From Streptomyces microflavus (GTDB lineage: Bacteria; Actinomycetota; Actinomycetes; Streptomycetales; Streptomycetaceae): a stretch of 64,000 nucleotides of DNA. The stretch's first letter is position 1. Every line of letters begins with the position of its first letter. The stretch spans positions 386,710-450,709 of the forward strand of contig NZ_BMUG01000001.1 of assembly GCF_014650075.1 (NCBI RefSeq), in the 5' to 3' direction. The position numbers were made by a program, and so were the translations under genes. The notes beneath the pieces were generated by a model. The model saw only the letters and a program-made list of their open reading frames with translations. It searched no databases and was not told where the DNA came from. Below are positions 50,422-58,649 of this stretch, piece after piece.

Positions 50422-53337
50422 TCACACCCACGTCCGGGGGCGGAAACGGTTGGCCCGCTCCACCAGTTCGATCCTCTCGTCGCCCCGCTGCGCGAGCCGG
50501 GCGAGCATGCGGTACGAGCGTTCGAGGCCCAACCGCAGTCCCCGCTCGTCCAGTTCGGCGTCGAGCAGTTTCCGGGTACCCGGAGGTGCGGCCGCCGATC
50601 CGCCCGGCGGCGGGGCACCGGGACTACCGGAGAGTATCCAGTCCAGCGCCTTGCCCAGTACCTCGGTCGTCAACTGCTCGCGGCGCACCGGGTCCAGACC
50701 GAACCCGGTCAGCGCCGCCACCTGCACGGCGGCGGCCGTCAGATCGGCCAGCAGCGGCTCGGCGGGGTCCCGCTCCCGCAGCCGGGCGCGGACGGCCGTG
50801 ACCCGGGCCGCCGTGTAGTGGATCGACGCCTCCGGCACCGACTCCAGGGTGTGCGCGGCCCCCGCCCGGTCCCCGGCGGCGATCTGCACCCGGGCCAGGC
50901 CGAACGCGGCGCTCACGAAGCTCGGATCGGTCGCCCACACCAGGCGGTAGTACTCGGCGGCGTTGTCCAGCTGGCCCAGCACCTCGGCGCAGATTCCCAG
51001 CGCCAGCTTGGGCGCGGGCTCCCCGGGGAACGCGTCGTACACCGCGTCGAAGGAGAGCGCCGCGACCTCGTGGTCGCCGGTCACCAGCGAGGTGATGCCC
51101 CGGTACCAGACGACCCGCCAGTCGTCCGGGTGCCGGCCCTCCAGGTCGGTCAGCGCCCCTGCGGCGGAGTCCGGTTCGCGCATCTCCAGCCGGGCCCGCA
51201 GCTCCCGCAGCCGGGTCTCCAGCGAGGCCGCGGGCACCGCCTGCAGGGCCGCGATCAGCTCGGCGGGCGCGGAGGCCATCAGCCCGGCGAGGAACCCGGC
51301 GTTCGGGTCGTTCGCGTCGACCCGGGGGACCGGCAGCGCCAGGGCGGTGGCCCGCGCGTCGAACAGGGCGAGCCTGACACCCCCTGCGGTCGCCCCGAAG
51401 GGGCCGTACGGGCCGGTCCGCGCGGCGGGTGAGGCCGTGCGGGGTGCGGGCACGGGGGCTTGCGCGGGGGGCGCGTACGCCGCTGCCGGGCCGCCGCCCT
51501 GAGGACCGGCGTACGCACCGGCACCCGTACCGCCTTGCGGGCCGGCGTACGCACCGGTGCCCGTACCGCTCTGCGGACCGCCCCGCACGTGGGTCGCCGC
51601 CGCCGTCAGCGGAGCCGCCCCCGCAGCGGGCCATGCGCCCGCCCCCGGGCCGGACGGCTGCCCGCCCACCGGCAGCGCACCGGCCACCGCCGACGTCACC
51701 GCCCCCGGGGCGACCGGCACACCGCCACCGTGCCCCTGTACACCACCGCCCTGCCCCACAACCCCGCCGCCCTGCGCCGGAATGCCCGGCAGCGGACCCG
51801 TACCGCCCTTGCGCCGTCCGAAGCGGCCACCGCGCCCCGAGGCCGCCGCCCGGGCGCCCAGCCGCGAAACGTCGTCCACCTGCTCCGCGAACAACACCGT
51901 GTCCGTCACCCGCAGTTCCGTACCGAACAACGTCGACAGCGCCGGCCTCGGCCGCCCCGTCTGGAGCGCCACGACCTCGCGCAGCACCCCGGTCAGCTGC
52001 TCGGCCATCTCGGAGGCGGAGGCGAACCGCTGGGCCGGGTCCGGGTCGGTGGCCCGGACCAGCAGCCGGTAGAAGGACTCGTAGGTGCGGAGGACCTCGA
52101 TGTTGTCGGGGTCCGGCAGCGAGTCCACGAAGACGTTCGTATAGCCCTGGAAGTCGAACGTGAGGACCGCCAGCGTCCGCGCCACCGTGTACAGGTCGGA
52201 GGCGACCGACGGGCCGACCTCCGCCACCTCGGGGGCCTGGTAGCCGACGGTGCCGTAGATGGCGGACTCGGTGTCGTCCATCCGGCGGACCGCGCCCATG
52301 TCGATCAGCTTGAGCTGGTCCTCGGTCTGGATCGCGTTGTCGACCTTGAAGTCGCAGTAGAGCAGATTGCGGCTGTGCAGATGACCGAGCGCCTCCAGCG
52401 CCTCGATCCCGTACGCGCAGGCCTGCTCGACCGGCAGCGGGTCGCGCTTCCCGGCCGGGGTGCGGCGCTCGTTGGCGATCTCCTTGAGCGCCTTGCCGCC
52501 GACGTACTCCATGACGATGTACCCGTCGAGCGACCCGGTCCGCTGGTCCAGGTGCTCCACGAAGTTGTAGATCCGGACGATGTTGGCGTGCTCGATCTCG
52601 GCGAGGAAGCGGCGCTCGGAGATCGCCGCCGCCATCGCGTCCTGGTCGCCGGTGTCCAGCAGGCCCTTGAGGACCACCCAGCGGTCCGACACGGCCCGGT
52701 CCACCGCGAGGTAGACCCAGCCGAGCCCGCCGTGCGCCAGGCAGCCCACGACCTCGTACTGGCCGTGCACGATGTCGCCGCCGGTCAGCTTCGGCACGAA
52801 GGAGTAGGGGTGGCCGCACTTGGTGCAGAACCCCTCGGTGCGGCCCGGCCGCTCCCCGCGCGAACGGCCCACCGGGGCCCCGCAGTCCGAGCGGGAGCAG
52901 AACCGCTTGCGCTCGGGCACCTCCGGGTTCTCCATCACCGCCGTACGCGGGTCGGGCCGGGGCACGTCGGGGACCTGCACCAGACCGACGCCGAGCCGCC
53001 CCCGGGTGGAGGAAGCGGCCGACGAGCCCGAGGAGCGCACCGAGACCGAACGGGAGGTGGAGGAGCCGGAGAGCGAGCGCGACAGACGCCCCGATACCGA
53101 GCGCCGCGAGGTCGACGAACGCGACGAGGAGCGCGCGGAGGCCCGGGAGGAGGAGCGCTGCGAGGAGCTGTCACGGCTGCTCGCCCGGCCGCCGCCCGCG
53201 ATCCCCGTGGGCGGCGAGGAGACCATGCCCGTCGGCGAGACGACCGGGGCCAGACCGCAGGTGTCGCAGTACAGCTCACCGCCGCCCATGTCCTCGTAGG
53301 CGCCCTCGCACGCCGGGCGCTGGCACTGCGTACTCAT
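50422..53337 (-). CDS. pknG: PknG-type serine/threonine protein kinase
   Basis: A 971-residue soluble kinase. It has an N-terminal zinc ribbon (CQRPACEG, then CDTC), a Ser/Arg-rich stretch (about 52-114) and a second zinc finger (CSRSDCG, then CTKCG, about 147-174). The kinase domain (about 190-470) has catalytic Lys224 in WVVLKGLL, Asp329 in LLYCDFKVDNAI (the loop lacks the usual RD Arg, as in PknG) and metal Asp346 in KLIDMGAVRRM. A variable linker and a C-terminal TPR domain (about 650-960) complete the PknG architecture. In mycobacteria PknG controls glutamate metabolism in response to GlnH/GlnX. The ATG overlaps the preceding stop by 4 nt and has GGGGGAG upstream. Confidence 0.93.
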   Translation of the reverse strand: MSTQCQRPACEGAYEDMGGGELYCDTCGLAPVVSPTGMVSSPPTGIAGGGRASSRDSSSQRSSSRASARSSSRSSTSRRSVSGRLSRSLSGSSTSRSVSVRSSGSSAASSTRGRLGVGLVQVPDVPRPDPRTAVMENPEVPERKRFCSRSDCGAPVGRSRGERPGRTEGFCTKCGHPYSFVPKLTGGDIVHGQYEVVGCLAHGGLGWVYLAVDRAVSDRWVVLKGLLDTGDQDAMAAAISERRFLAEIEHANIVRIYNFVEHLDQRTGSLDGYIVMEYVGGKALKEIANERRTPAGKRDPLPVEQACAYGIEALEALGHLHSRNLLYCDFKVDNAIQTEDQLKLIDMGAVRRMDDTESAIYGTVGYQAPEVAEVGPSVASDLYTVARTLAVLTFDFQGYTNVFVDSLPDPDNIEVLRTYESFYRLLVRATDPDPAQRFASASEMAEQLTGVLREVVALQTGRPRPALSTLFGTELRVTDTVLFAEQVDDVSRLGARAAASGRGGRFGRRKGGTGPLPGIPAQGGGVVGQGGGVQGHGGGVPVAPGAVTSAVAGALPVGGQPSGPGAGAWPAAGAAPLTAAATHVRGGPQSGTGTGAYAGPQGGTGAGAYAGPQGGGPAAAYAPPAQAPVPAPRTASPAARTGPYGPFGATAGGVRLALFDARATALALPVPRVDANDPNAGFLAGLMASAPAELIAALQAVPAASLETRLRELRARLEMREPDSAAGALTDLEGRHPDDWRVVWYRGITSLVTGDHEVAALSFDAVYDAFPGEPAPKLALGICAEVLGQLDNAAEYYRLVWATDPSFVSAAFGLARVQIAAGDRAGAAHTLESVPEASIHYTAARVTAVRARLRERDPAEPLLADLTAAAVQVAALTGFGLDPVRREQLTTEVLGKALDWILSGSPGAPPPGGSAAAPPGTRKLLDAELDERGLRLGLERSYRMLARLAQRGDERIELVERANRFRPRTWV

Positions 53338-54704
53338 CGAATCTCCCCCTGGTCGCCGGGCCCGGACCCGCCCCGCCGGTCCTCGGGGCCGTCGGCCCCC
53401 TCGGGCCGGCGCGGTGTCAGCAGCTCGGCCGCCGCCTGCTGGTAGCGCAGCACGTTCTGCTCGGCCACCCGCAGATCGCACGGCGCGCTCCACAGCATCC
53501 GGCGCGCCGCGTCGTACCGCTCGATCAGCAGCGGATCCTCCGCCAGACCGTGCCGGGCCACCTTCGCCCTGTACGCGTCGAGCCGGCCGCGGAGCTCCGC
53601 GCGGACCGCCAGCGGGGCCGTCACCGAGGTCAGCGACTCCCGGGCGCGCAGCAGCTCCTCCTCGGCCTCCTGCTCCAGCGACTCCAGGAGCGGGGAGAGC
53701 CGGTTCCACTGGGCGCGCCTGCGGTACTCGGACGCGATGTCCAGCCGCTCCTGGAGGGCGGTCGCCGGTCCGCTGACGGCGGGCACCTCGGAGGCGGCGA
53801 TCTTGGCCAGCACCTCGCCGCGCGCCGCCCGCGCCTCGGTCAGCGTGCGGTCGGCCCGCGAGAGCACGTCCCGCAGCCGCATCAGCCGCGCCTCGGCGTC
53901 CTGCCGCACCGCGAGCACCGCCTCGATCTCCCGCCGTACGTCCTCCAGGGCGCGGGCCGCCCGGTCGTAGCGGGAGGTGTCCGGGCGTCCGCCGCCGGGC
54001 GCGGCGCTGCCGGGGCCCGGCAGCCAGAACGCCAGCGGGTCGGAGATCACCTGTACCCGCAGGGTGGTGAGCTCCTGGGTGATCTCCGCCAGGTCGTCCC
54101 CGGCCGGGTGCTCACCGGGGCGCACGCCCACCGAGTGGGCCAGCGAACGGGTCCGGTGCAGCTCGGCGGCGAGCAGGTCGATCCGGGCGGGCAGCGCCGA
54201 CCAGACGGAGTCCGAGGCGACGACCATGTCCAGCGACCTGGCGTACAGCTCGTTCATCCGGGCGACCAGCTCCTGGAGCGAGAACCGCTCGGAGAGCCGG
54301 GCCGGGCCCGTCACCGAAGAGGGCGGCAGCGCACCGGGATTGGCCACGGTGACCGCGTCGCCGCGCAGCAGCTCGGTCAGGGCGACCAGGTCCTCCCGGT
54401 TCGGGTGGCGGCGGCGGGCCCGTATCTCCCTGGCCTCCTCCCGCGCACCCGCGTAGGCGTCGAAGTACTCCCACAGCAGCGTGATCGACTGCTCGGTGGT
54501 GGCCCAGCGCTCCCGGGTGACCCCGGTCAGCTCGGCGCCCTCCAGGAGGCGGCGGCCCGCATGGTCCTGCAGGGCGAGGAGCGAGGTCTCGATGGCCTCG
54601 TGCTCCGCGCCGAGCCGGGCCAGCGCACGGTCCGCCTCTTCCCGGTCCATGACCGGGCCGGGGGGCCTCCCCGCGAAGCTGGGGAAGGATCCCGCGACGC
54701 CCAT
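53334..54704 (-). CDS. Coiled-coil protein of unknown function between glnH and pknG
   Basis: A 456-residue, almost wholly helical soluble protein with several coiled-coil segments (for example around ARALEDVRREIEAVLAVRQD and LLESLEQEAEEELLRARESL). It has no catalytic motif, signal peptide or membrane helix. I do not recognise a named family. In mycobacteria glnH is followed directly by pknG, so this gene is an addition in Streptomyces-type operons. Its place between the sensor genes and the kinase, with 4-nt overlap to pknG, suggests a scaffold or adaptor. ATG 54704 has GAGAGGTG upstream. Confidence 0.8.
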   Translation of the reverse strand: MGVAGSFPSFAGRPPGPVMDREEADRALARLGAEHEAIETSLLALQDHAGRRLLEGAELTGVTRERWATTEQSITLLWEYFDAYAGAREEAREIRARRRHPNREDLVALTELLRGDAVTVANPGALPPSSVTGPARLSERFSLQELVARMNELYARSLDMVVASDSVWSALPARIDLLAAELHRTRSLAHSVGVRPGEHPAGDDLAEITQELTTLRVQVISDPLAFWLPGPGSAAPGGGRPDTSRYDRAARALEDVRREIEAVLAVRQDAEARLMRLRDVLSRADRTLTEARAARGEVLAKIAASEVPAVSGPATALQERLDIASEYRRRAQWNRLSPLLESLEQEAEEELLRARESLTSVTAPLAVRAELRGRLDAYRAKVARHGLAEDPLLIERYDAARRMLWSAPCDLRVAEQNVLRYQQAAAELLTPRRPEGADGPEDRRGGSGPGDQGEIR

Positions 54705-54790
54705 CGATCACCTCTCCGCTCTCGCCGCCGGGCCGGTGGGCCCGGACGGGATCAGTTGCTCCGGTATGTACGCGCCCCGGCGCGCCGGGG

Positions 54791-55840
54791 TCACTCGCTG
54801 CGGTACTTCGGGGCCGGTGGCGCCGTGATGCCGGGCAGTCCGGCCGCCAGCCACTTGCGGTACGACACCATCCAGGCGCTGTCCGCCCCGCCCGCCCGGT
54901 AGTCGACCAGGACCTTGTTGACCCGGGCCACCAGATCGTCGGCACCCTTCTTCGCCGCCACACCGTAGTACTCGGTGGTGAAGGGCCCCGCGCCCTTGAG
55001 GGCCACCGCCGGGTCCTGCGCCGCCTGCCCGGCGCCGAGGGCGTTGTCCGTGAGGACGGCGTCGACCTCACCGAGCTGGAGCCGGACCAGGCAGTCCAGC
55101 TGGTTGGGGACGGTCAGCTGGTCCCGGTCGCGCTCGGTGCCGTCGGACTCGTCCTTGAATATCGCCCCGTACGACTCCTTCTCCAGCGCCTCGTACGCGG
55201 TGGTGCCCTCGCCGGAGCAGACCCGCTTGCCCTTCAGCGATCCGTCGTACCCCGTGATGGCGGAGTCCTTGGGGGCCAGGATCTGCTGGCCGGTCCGGAA
55301 GTAGGCGGTGGAGAAGGAGACCTGCTCCAGCCGCTTGCAGTTGATGGTCATCGTCCGCACGATGACGTCGACCCGGTCCCTCTCCAGGGCGGCGATGCGC
55401 TGGTTGGTGGGGATGGCCCGGAAGATCACCGCGTTCGGGTCGCCGAGGATGTCCTTGGCGAGCGCCCGCACGAGGTCGATGTCGAACCCTTCGAGCTCAC
55501 CGCTGTAGGGGTTGCGGTACCCCCAGCGGAAGCTGTTCTGGTCGACGCCCGCGACCAGCTTCCCGCGCGCCTTGATCTTCGCGATGCCCGGTCCGTCCGC
55601 CGACGAGGGCGGCAGGCTCGCCTCCGGATCGGTGCACGCCTCGGCCCGCGCCGGGAAGGCCGCCGCCGTGCCACCGCCCACCGTGTCCGCCCCCGCGGTC
55701 CGCCCGTCGTGCCGGGAGAGCGGCAGCAGGGTGAGCGACGCGGTGATCACGCACGCCACCGCCATCCCCGTCACACCGCCCCAGCCGCGCAGCCCGCCCC
55801 GCGCGGGGCGGTGCCGTGTCCCCGTTCTCGCCCTGGTCAT
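54791..55840 (-). CDS. glnH: Glutamate/aspartate-binding sensor protein GlnH
   Basis: A 349-residue family-3 periplasmic-type amino-acid-binding protein. A basic start and one hydrophobic helix (about 27-47) are followed by the binding lobe with KLVAGVDQNSFRWGYRNPYS, GFDIDLVRALAKDILGDPNA and GEVDAVLTDNALGAGQAA. There is no clear lipobox (the Cys opens the helix), so it is probably held by an uncleaved anchor or secreted. There is no transport permease or ATPase gene nearby; the partner is GlnX, as in mycobacteria, where GlnH senses Glu/Asp and signals to PknG. ATG 55840 has AGAGGGG upstream. Confidence 0.9.
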   Translation of the reverse strand: MTRARTGTRHRPARGGLRGWGGVTGMAVACVITASLTLLPLSRHDGRTAGADTVGGGTAAAFPARAEACTDPEASLPPSSADGPGIAKIKARGKLVAGVDQNSFRWGYRNPYSGELEGFDIDLVRALAKDILGDPNAVIFRAIPTNQRIAALERDRVDVIVRTMTINCKRLEQVSFSTAYFRTGQQILAPKDSAITGYDGSLKGKRVCSGEGTTAYEALEKESYGAIFKDESDGTERDRDQLTVPNQLDCLVRLQLGEVDAVLTDNALGAGQAAQDPAVALKGAGPFTTEYYGVAAKKGADDLVARVNKVLVDYRAGGADSAWMVSYRKWLAAGLPGITAPPAPKYRSE

Positions 55841-55851
55841 CGCTGCCCCTC

Positions 55852-57240
55852 TCACCGGTACTCCGAGAGCCTGCGGTTGACCCCGAGGATCGCGGCGACC
55901 GCTCCCAGCACCGCCAGCGCGGCGGCTCCTGTCGGCAGGCCGCGCAGGGCCCCGCGCCCGTCCTCGGCGGCCGAGGTGAACTCGCCCTGCTCATGGGCGA
56001 GCGCCTTCCGCAGCGCGGTGTCCACCTGCTGGAAGGACTGCCCCGTGGAGTCCTCGGCGCCGATGATCTGCTTCAGCGCACCGTCGTAGTCGCCCCGGTC
56101 GTCCGTGGCACGCGCCTTGCGGTGGCGCTCCTGCCACTCGGTGACGCTCCTGGCGGCCTCGGCCACCGGGGCGCTGCCGCTCCGGTCGTCCGCGAGCTGC
56201 CCGGCCTGCTTCAGCTGCGCCTTGAGGGCCTTCATGCCCGTGGTGTAGTCCGTCTCGTACTGGTCGGCCGAACCGTCGGCGGTCAGCACGGCGCCGCGCG
56301 CCACCAGCGTGAGGTTCTCGTTGGCGCGCGCCTTCAGGGAGTTGATCCGCGCGTTGTTGAGGACGTCGAGCGACTCCTGGCCCTGCGTCATCGCGGACCG
56401 CAGCTCGGTGCGGGCCACCGTGTGCCCCACCGCCAGCCAGAGCAGTACCACCGAGGCGGCGGCCGTCGCCACCAGCAGTCCGTGGTTGAACACCCGGTTG
56501 GTGCGCCGGTAGTTGCGGCGCTGCATCCACACCAGCGCGCCCAGCACCACGATTCCGGCGGCGAGCGAGAGGAAGGGCCACTGCCGGGCGTCGGCGGAGT
56601 CCCGGTCGAGCCGGCCCGTCTCCGCCGCGTACAGCCGCTCGGCGGCGGGCAGCAGCTCGTTCGTCATCTTCTGGTTGGCGTACCGCAGATAGGCGCCGCC
56701 CAGCGGCAGCCCCTGCCGGTTGTTGGCGCGGGCCCGCTCGATCAGGCCGGTGTAGACGGGCAGCAGCTCGTTGAGGGTGGTGATCTCCTGCCAGGAGCTG
56801 GTGGAGGCGTCCGTGTTCGCCGACGCCTTCACCAGCAGCCGTGCCGCTTCCTCGATGTCCTTGCGGTACTGGTCCTGGACGGCCTTCGGCTCCTGGGCCC
56901 CCGCGAGGAAGCCGCCGGCCGCCATCGTGTCCGCGTCGGCGAGCGAGCGGTAGATGTTCGCCGCGTCCGCGCTGAGCGGCTGACTGCGCCCCACCACGTC
57001 GTCGGCGGCGGCGGAGCGGTGCGAGATCTCCAGGGCGGTAACCGCCCCGAACGCCAGGACCAGCAGCGCCAGCACGGCCCCGATGATCTGGAGGCGGCCG
57101 GGCTCGGTCGTCGCCGCGGCGCGCAGCCGCCGGCTCTGCACCGCCCAGGTGCTCGGCCGCTGCGCGGGCAGGCCGATGGGCGCGGGCGCCTGCTCCGGCG
57201 CGCGCTGCGTCTGCGGGCCGCCCTGCGGCAGCTGTGTCAC
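55852..57240 (-). CDS. glnX: GlnX-type four-helix membrane signalling protein
   Basis: A 462-residue integral membrane protein. Hydrophobic segments lie at about 53-73, 255-274, 288-307 and near the C-terminus (about 436-455). The two loops (about 75-250 and 310-430) are helical and extracytoplasmic, like chemoreceptor sensor bundles. In mycobacteria GlnX passes the amino-acid signal from GlnH to PknG across the membrane, and gene order glnX-glnH-pknG is conserved here with one insertion. The start is GTG 57240 with GGGGGAGG upstream. It heads the seven-gene operon ending at 45996. Confidence 0.87.
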   Translation of the reverse strand: MTQLPQGGPQTQRAPEQAPAPIGLPAQRPSTWAVQSRRLRAAATTEPGRLQIIGAVLALLVLAFGAVTALEISHRSAAADDVVGRSQPLSADAANIYRSLADADTMAAGGFLAGAQEPKAVQDQYRKDIEEAARLLVKASANTDASTSSWQEITTLNELLPVYTGLIERARANNRQGLPLGGAYLRYANQKMTNELLPAAERLYAAETGRLDRDSADARQWPFLSLAAGIVVLGALVWMQRRNYRRTNRVFNHGLLVATAAASVVLLWLAVGHTVARTELRSAMTQGQESLDVLNNARINSLKARANENLTLVARGAVLTADGSADQYETDYTTGMKALKAQLKQAGQLADDRSGSAPVAEAARSVTEWQERHRKARATDDRGDYDGALKQIIGAEDSTGQSFQQVDTALRKALAHEQGEFTSAAEDGRGALRGLPTGAAALAVLGAVAAILGVNRRLSEYR

Positions 57241-57562
57241 TCGACCTCCCCCTCGGTCACTGACGGTGCCCCGGACCCCGGCCGATCGGGGCCGGCGCCC
57301 GGCCAGAAGTATGGCCTCAGGGACGGACATTCACCTGAAGAACGCCTGGATCCCGCACCGGTCAACGCATTCGATCAGGGTGGACGCGGCCGATCAAGGC
57401 GATCGGCGCAACGTGCCCCGAAACATCCCCATAAGCGAACCGGCGCCGTCGGCGGCTTCCCACGACCGCCCGGCCGTCCCACCGTCCCCCGGCGTTCCGG
57501 ACTCCCCATCAGGTACACGAGCGGGACGCCCGATCGGTTCCCCGGCCCGCTGGCGTTCCCCC
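57241..57562. other. Intergenic region upstream of the glnX operon
   Basis: About 320 bp without a gene. It must contain the glnX promoter on the minus strand. A TTGACC is present on that strand at 57365-57360, but no well-spaced -10 was found. A hairpin CCCCG/CGGGG lies at about 57276-57291. The csnK end and a 19-bp repeat array follow to the right. Confidence 0.5.
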
Positions 57563-57638
57563 GAACGAGGAGCGTCCCCCCGAACGAGGGGCGTCCCCCC
57601 GAACGAGGGGCGTCCCCCCGAACGAGGGGCGTCCCGCC
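57563..57638. repeat. Four tandem copies of a 19-bp repeat
   Basis: Unit GAACGAGGGGCGTCCCCCC at 57563-57581 (one change), 57582-57600, 57601-57619 and 57620-57638 (last copy degenerate). Each unit contains a small palindrome (GGGG CGT CCCC), and junctions make a CGTTC-like/GAACG pairing with preceding sequence. It lies between csnK and the glnX promoter. The tandem layout without spacers rules out CRISPR. Confidence 0.9.
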
Positions 57639-57680
57639 GCGTGAACGCGACGGGACGCCCCGGCCGGTTGGCCCGGAGGC

Positions 57681-58649
57681 TCAGGCGTACTGCGCCCGGA
57701 GCCGCCGGTGGACCTCCGGCGCCGCCCCCGTACGGTCCAGGCCCAGCAGAGCGGCCCCCAGCACCGGCGGTTCGGACACCACCCGCACCACCGCCTTCGG
57801 GGCCCGCGCCGCCAGCAGTTCGGCGATCCGGTCGTTCAGCTGCGGATGGCGCGCGGCCAGCACGCTGCCGCCCAGCAGCACCGGCGCCTCCTCCTCCAGC
57901 AGGCCCAGGCGGGTCAGCGCCACCGACGCCATCGCCACCACCTCCTCGGCCTGCTGCTCCACCACGGCGGTTGCCACCGGGTCCCCGGCGGCGGCCGTGG
58001 CGAACAGCACCGGCGTCAGCTCGTGCCGCCGGGCCGGCGGGATCGTGCCCCGGTGCAGCGCCTCGATCAGCGCGTACATCGAGTCCAGCCCGAAGTGGAC
58101 CGGCAGCGTACGGGCCAGCTCGGTCGGCTCACCGCGCCCGTCCTCGGCGCGCGCGGCGAACCACAGCGCCTCCTCCGCGAGCCCCCCGCCGCCGCCCCAG
58201 TCGCCGGATATCCGGCCGATCGCGGGGAAGCGGGCGGTCCGCCCGTCCGGCACCATGCCCACGCAGTTGATCCCGGCCCCGCAGACCACCGCGACGCCCC
58301 GGGGCTCGTCCACCCCCGCGCGCAGGATCGCGAAGGTGTCGTTGCGCACCTCGACCGAGGCCGCCCAGCCGCGGGCCTCCAGGGCCTCGGCCAGCTCGGC
58401 CTCCTCGACCGGCAGGTCGGCGTTGGCCAGGCACGCGGAGAGGTGGCCGGAAGAGCCGGTCGCGGACGGCAGTTCCGCGACCGCCCGGTCCAGGACCGAC
58501 CCCAGCACGTCGAGCGCGGCCTCCACCCCGACGAGGGGCGGCTGGAAGCCCGCGCCCCGGGCCTTGGCCAGGACCGTGCCGTCCGCACCGATCAAGGCCA
58601 CATCGGTCTTGCTGTTGCCCGCGTCGACGGCGATGACCGAGACGTTCAC
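57681..58649 (-). CDS. csnK: BadF/BadG-type amino-sugar kinase CsnK
   Basis: A 322-residue ASKHA-fold kinase of the N-acetylglucosamine-kinase/BadF family. The phosphate-1 motif is VDAGNSKTDVALIGADG, phosphate-2 is AVVCGAGINCVG and the adenosine motif is PVLLGGSVLAARHP; GRISGDWGGGGGLAEEAL is the typical internal signature. It probably phosphorylates glucosamine or its oligomers imported by CsnEFG, giving the substrate for the GH4 enzyme next door. The symbol follows the csnR-K operon of S. coelicolor, recalled from memory. GTG 58649 forms a GTGA overlap with the upstream stop; GTG 58655 is the alternative. Confidence 0.83.
   Translation of the reverse strand: MNVSVIAVDAGNSKTDVALIGADGTVLAKARGAGFQPPLVGVEAALDVLGSVLDRAVAELPSATGSSGHLSACLANADLPVEEAELAEALEARGWAASVEVRNDTFAILRAGVDEPRGVAVVCGAGINCVGMVPDGRTARFPAIGRISGDWGGGGGLAEEALWFAARAEDGRGEPTELARTLPVHFGLDSMYALIEALHRGTIPPARRHELTPVLFATAAAGDPVATAVVEQQAEEVVAMASVALTRLGLLEEEAPVLLGGSVLAARHPQLNDRIAELLAARAPKAVVRVVSEPPVLGAALLGLDRTGAAPEVHRRLRAQYA

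Noticed and set aside
57563..57638. CRISPR array
   Set aside because: The 19-bp units are directly adjacent with no spacers, there are only four, and no cas genes are present.
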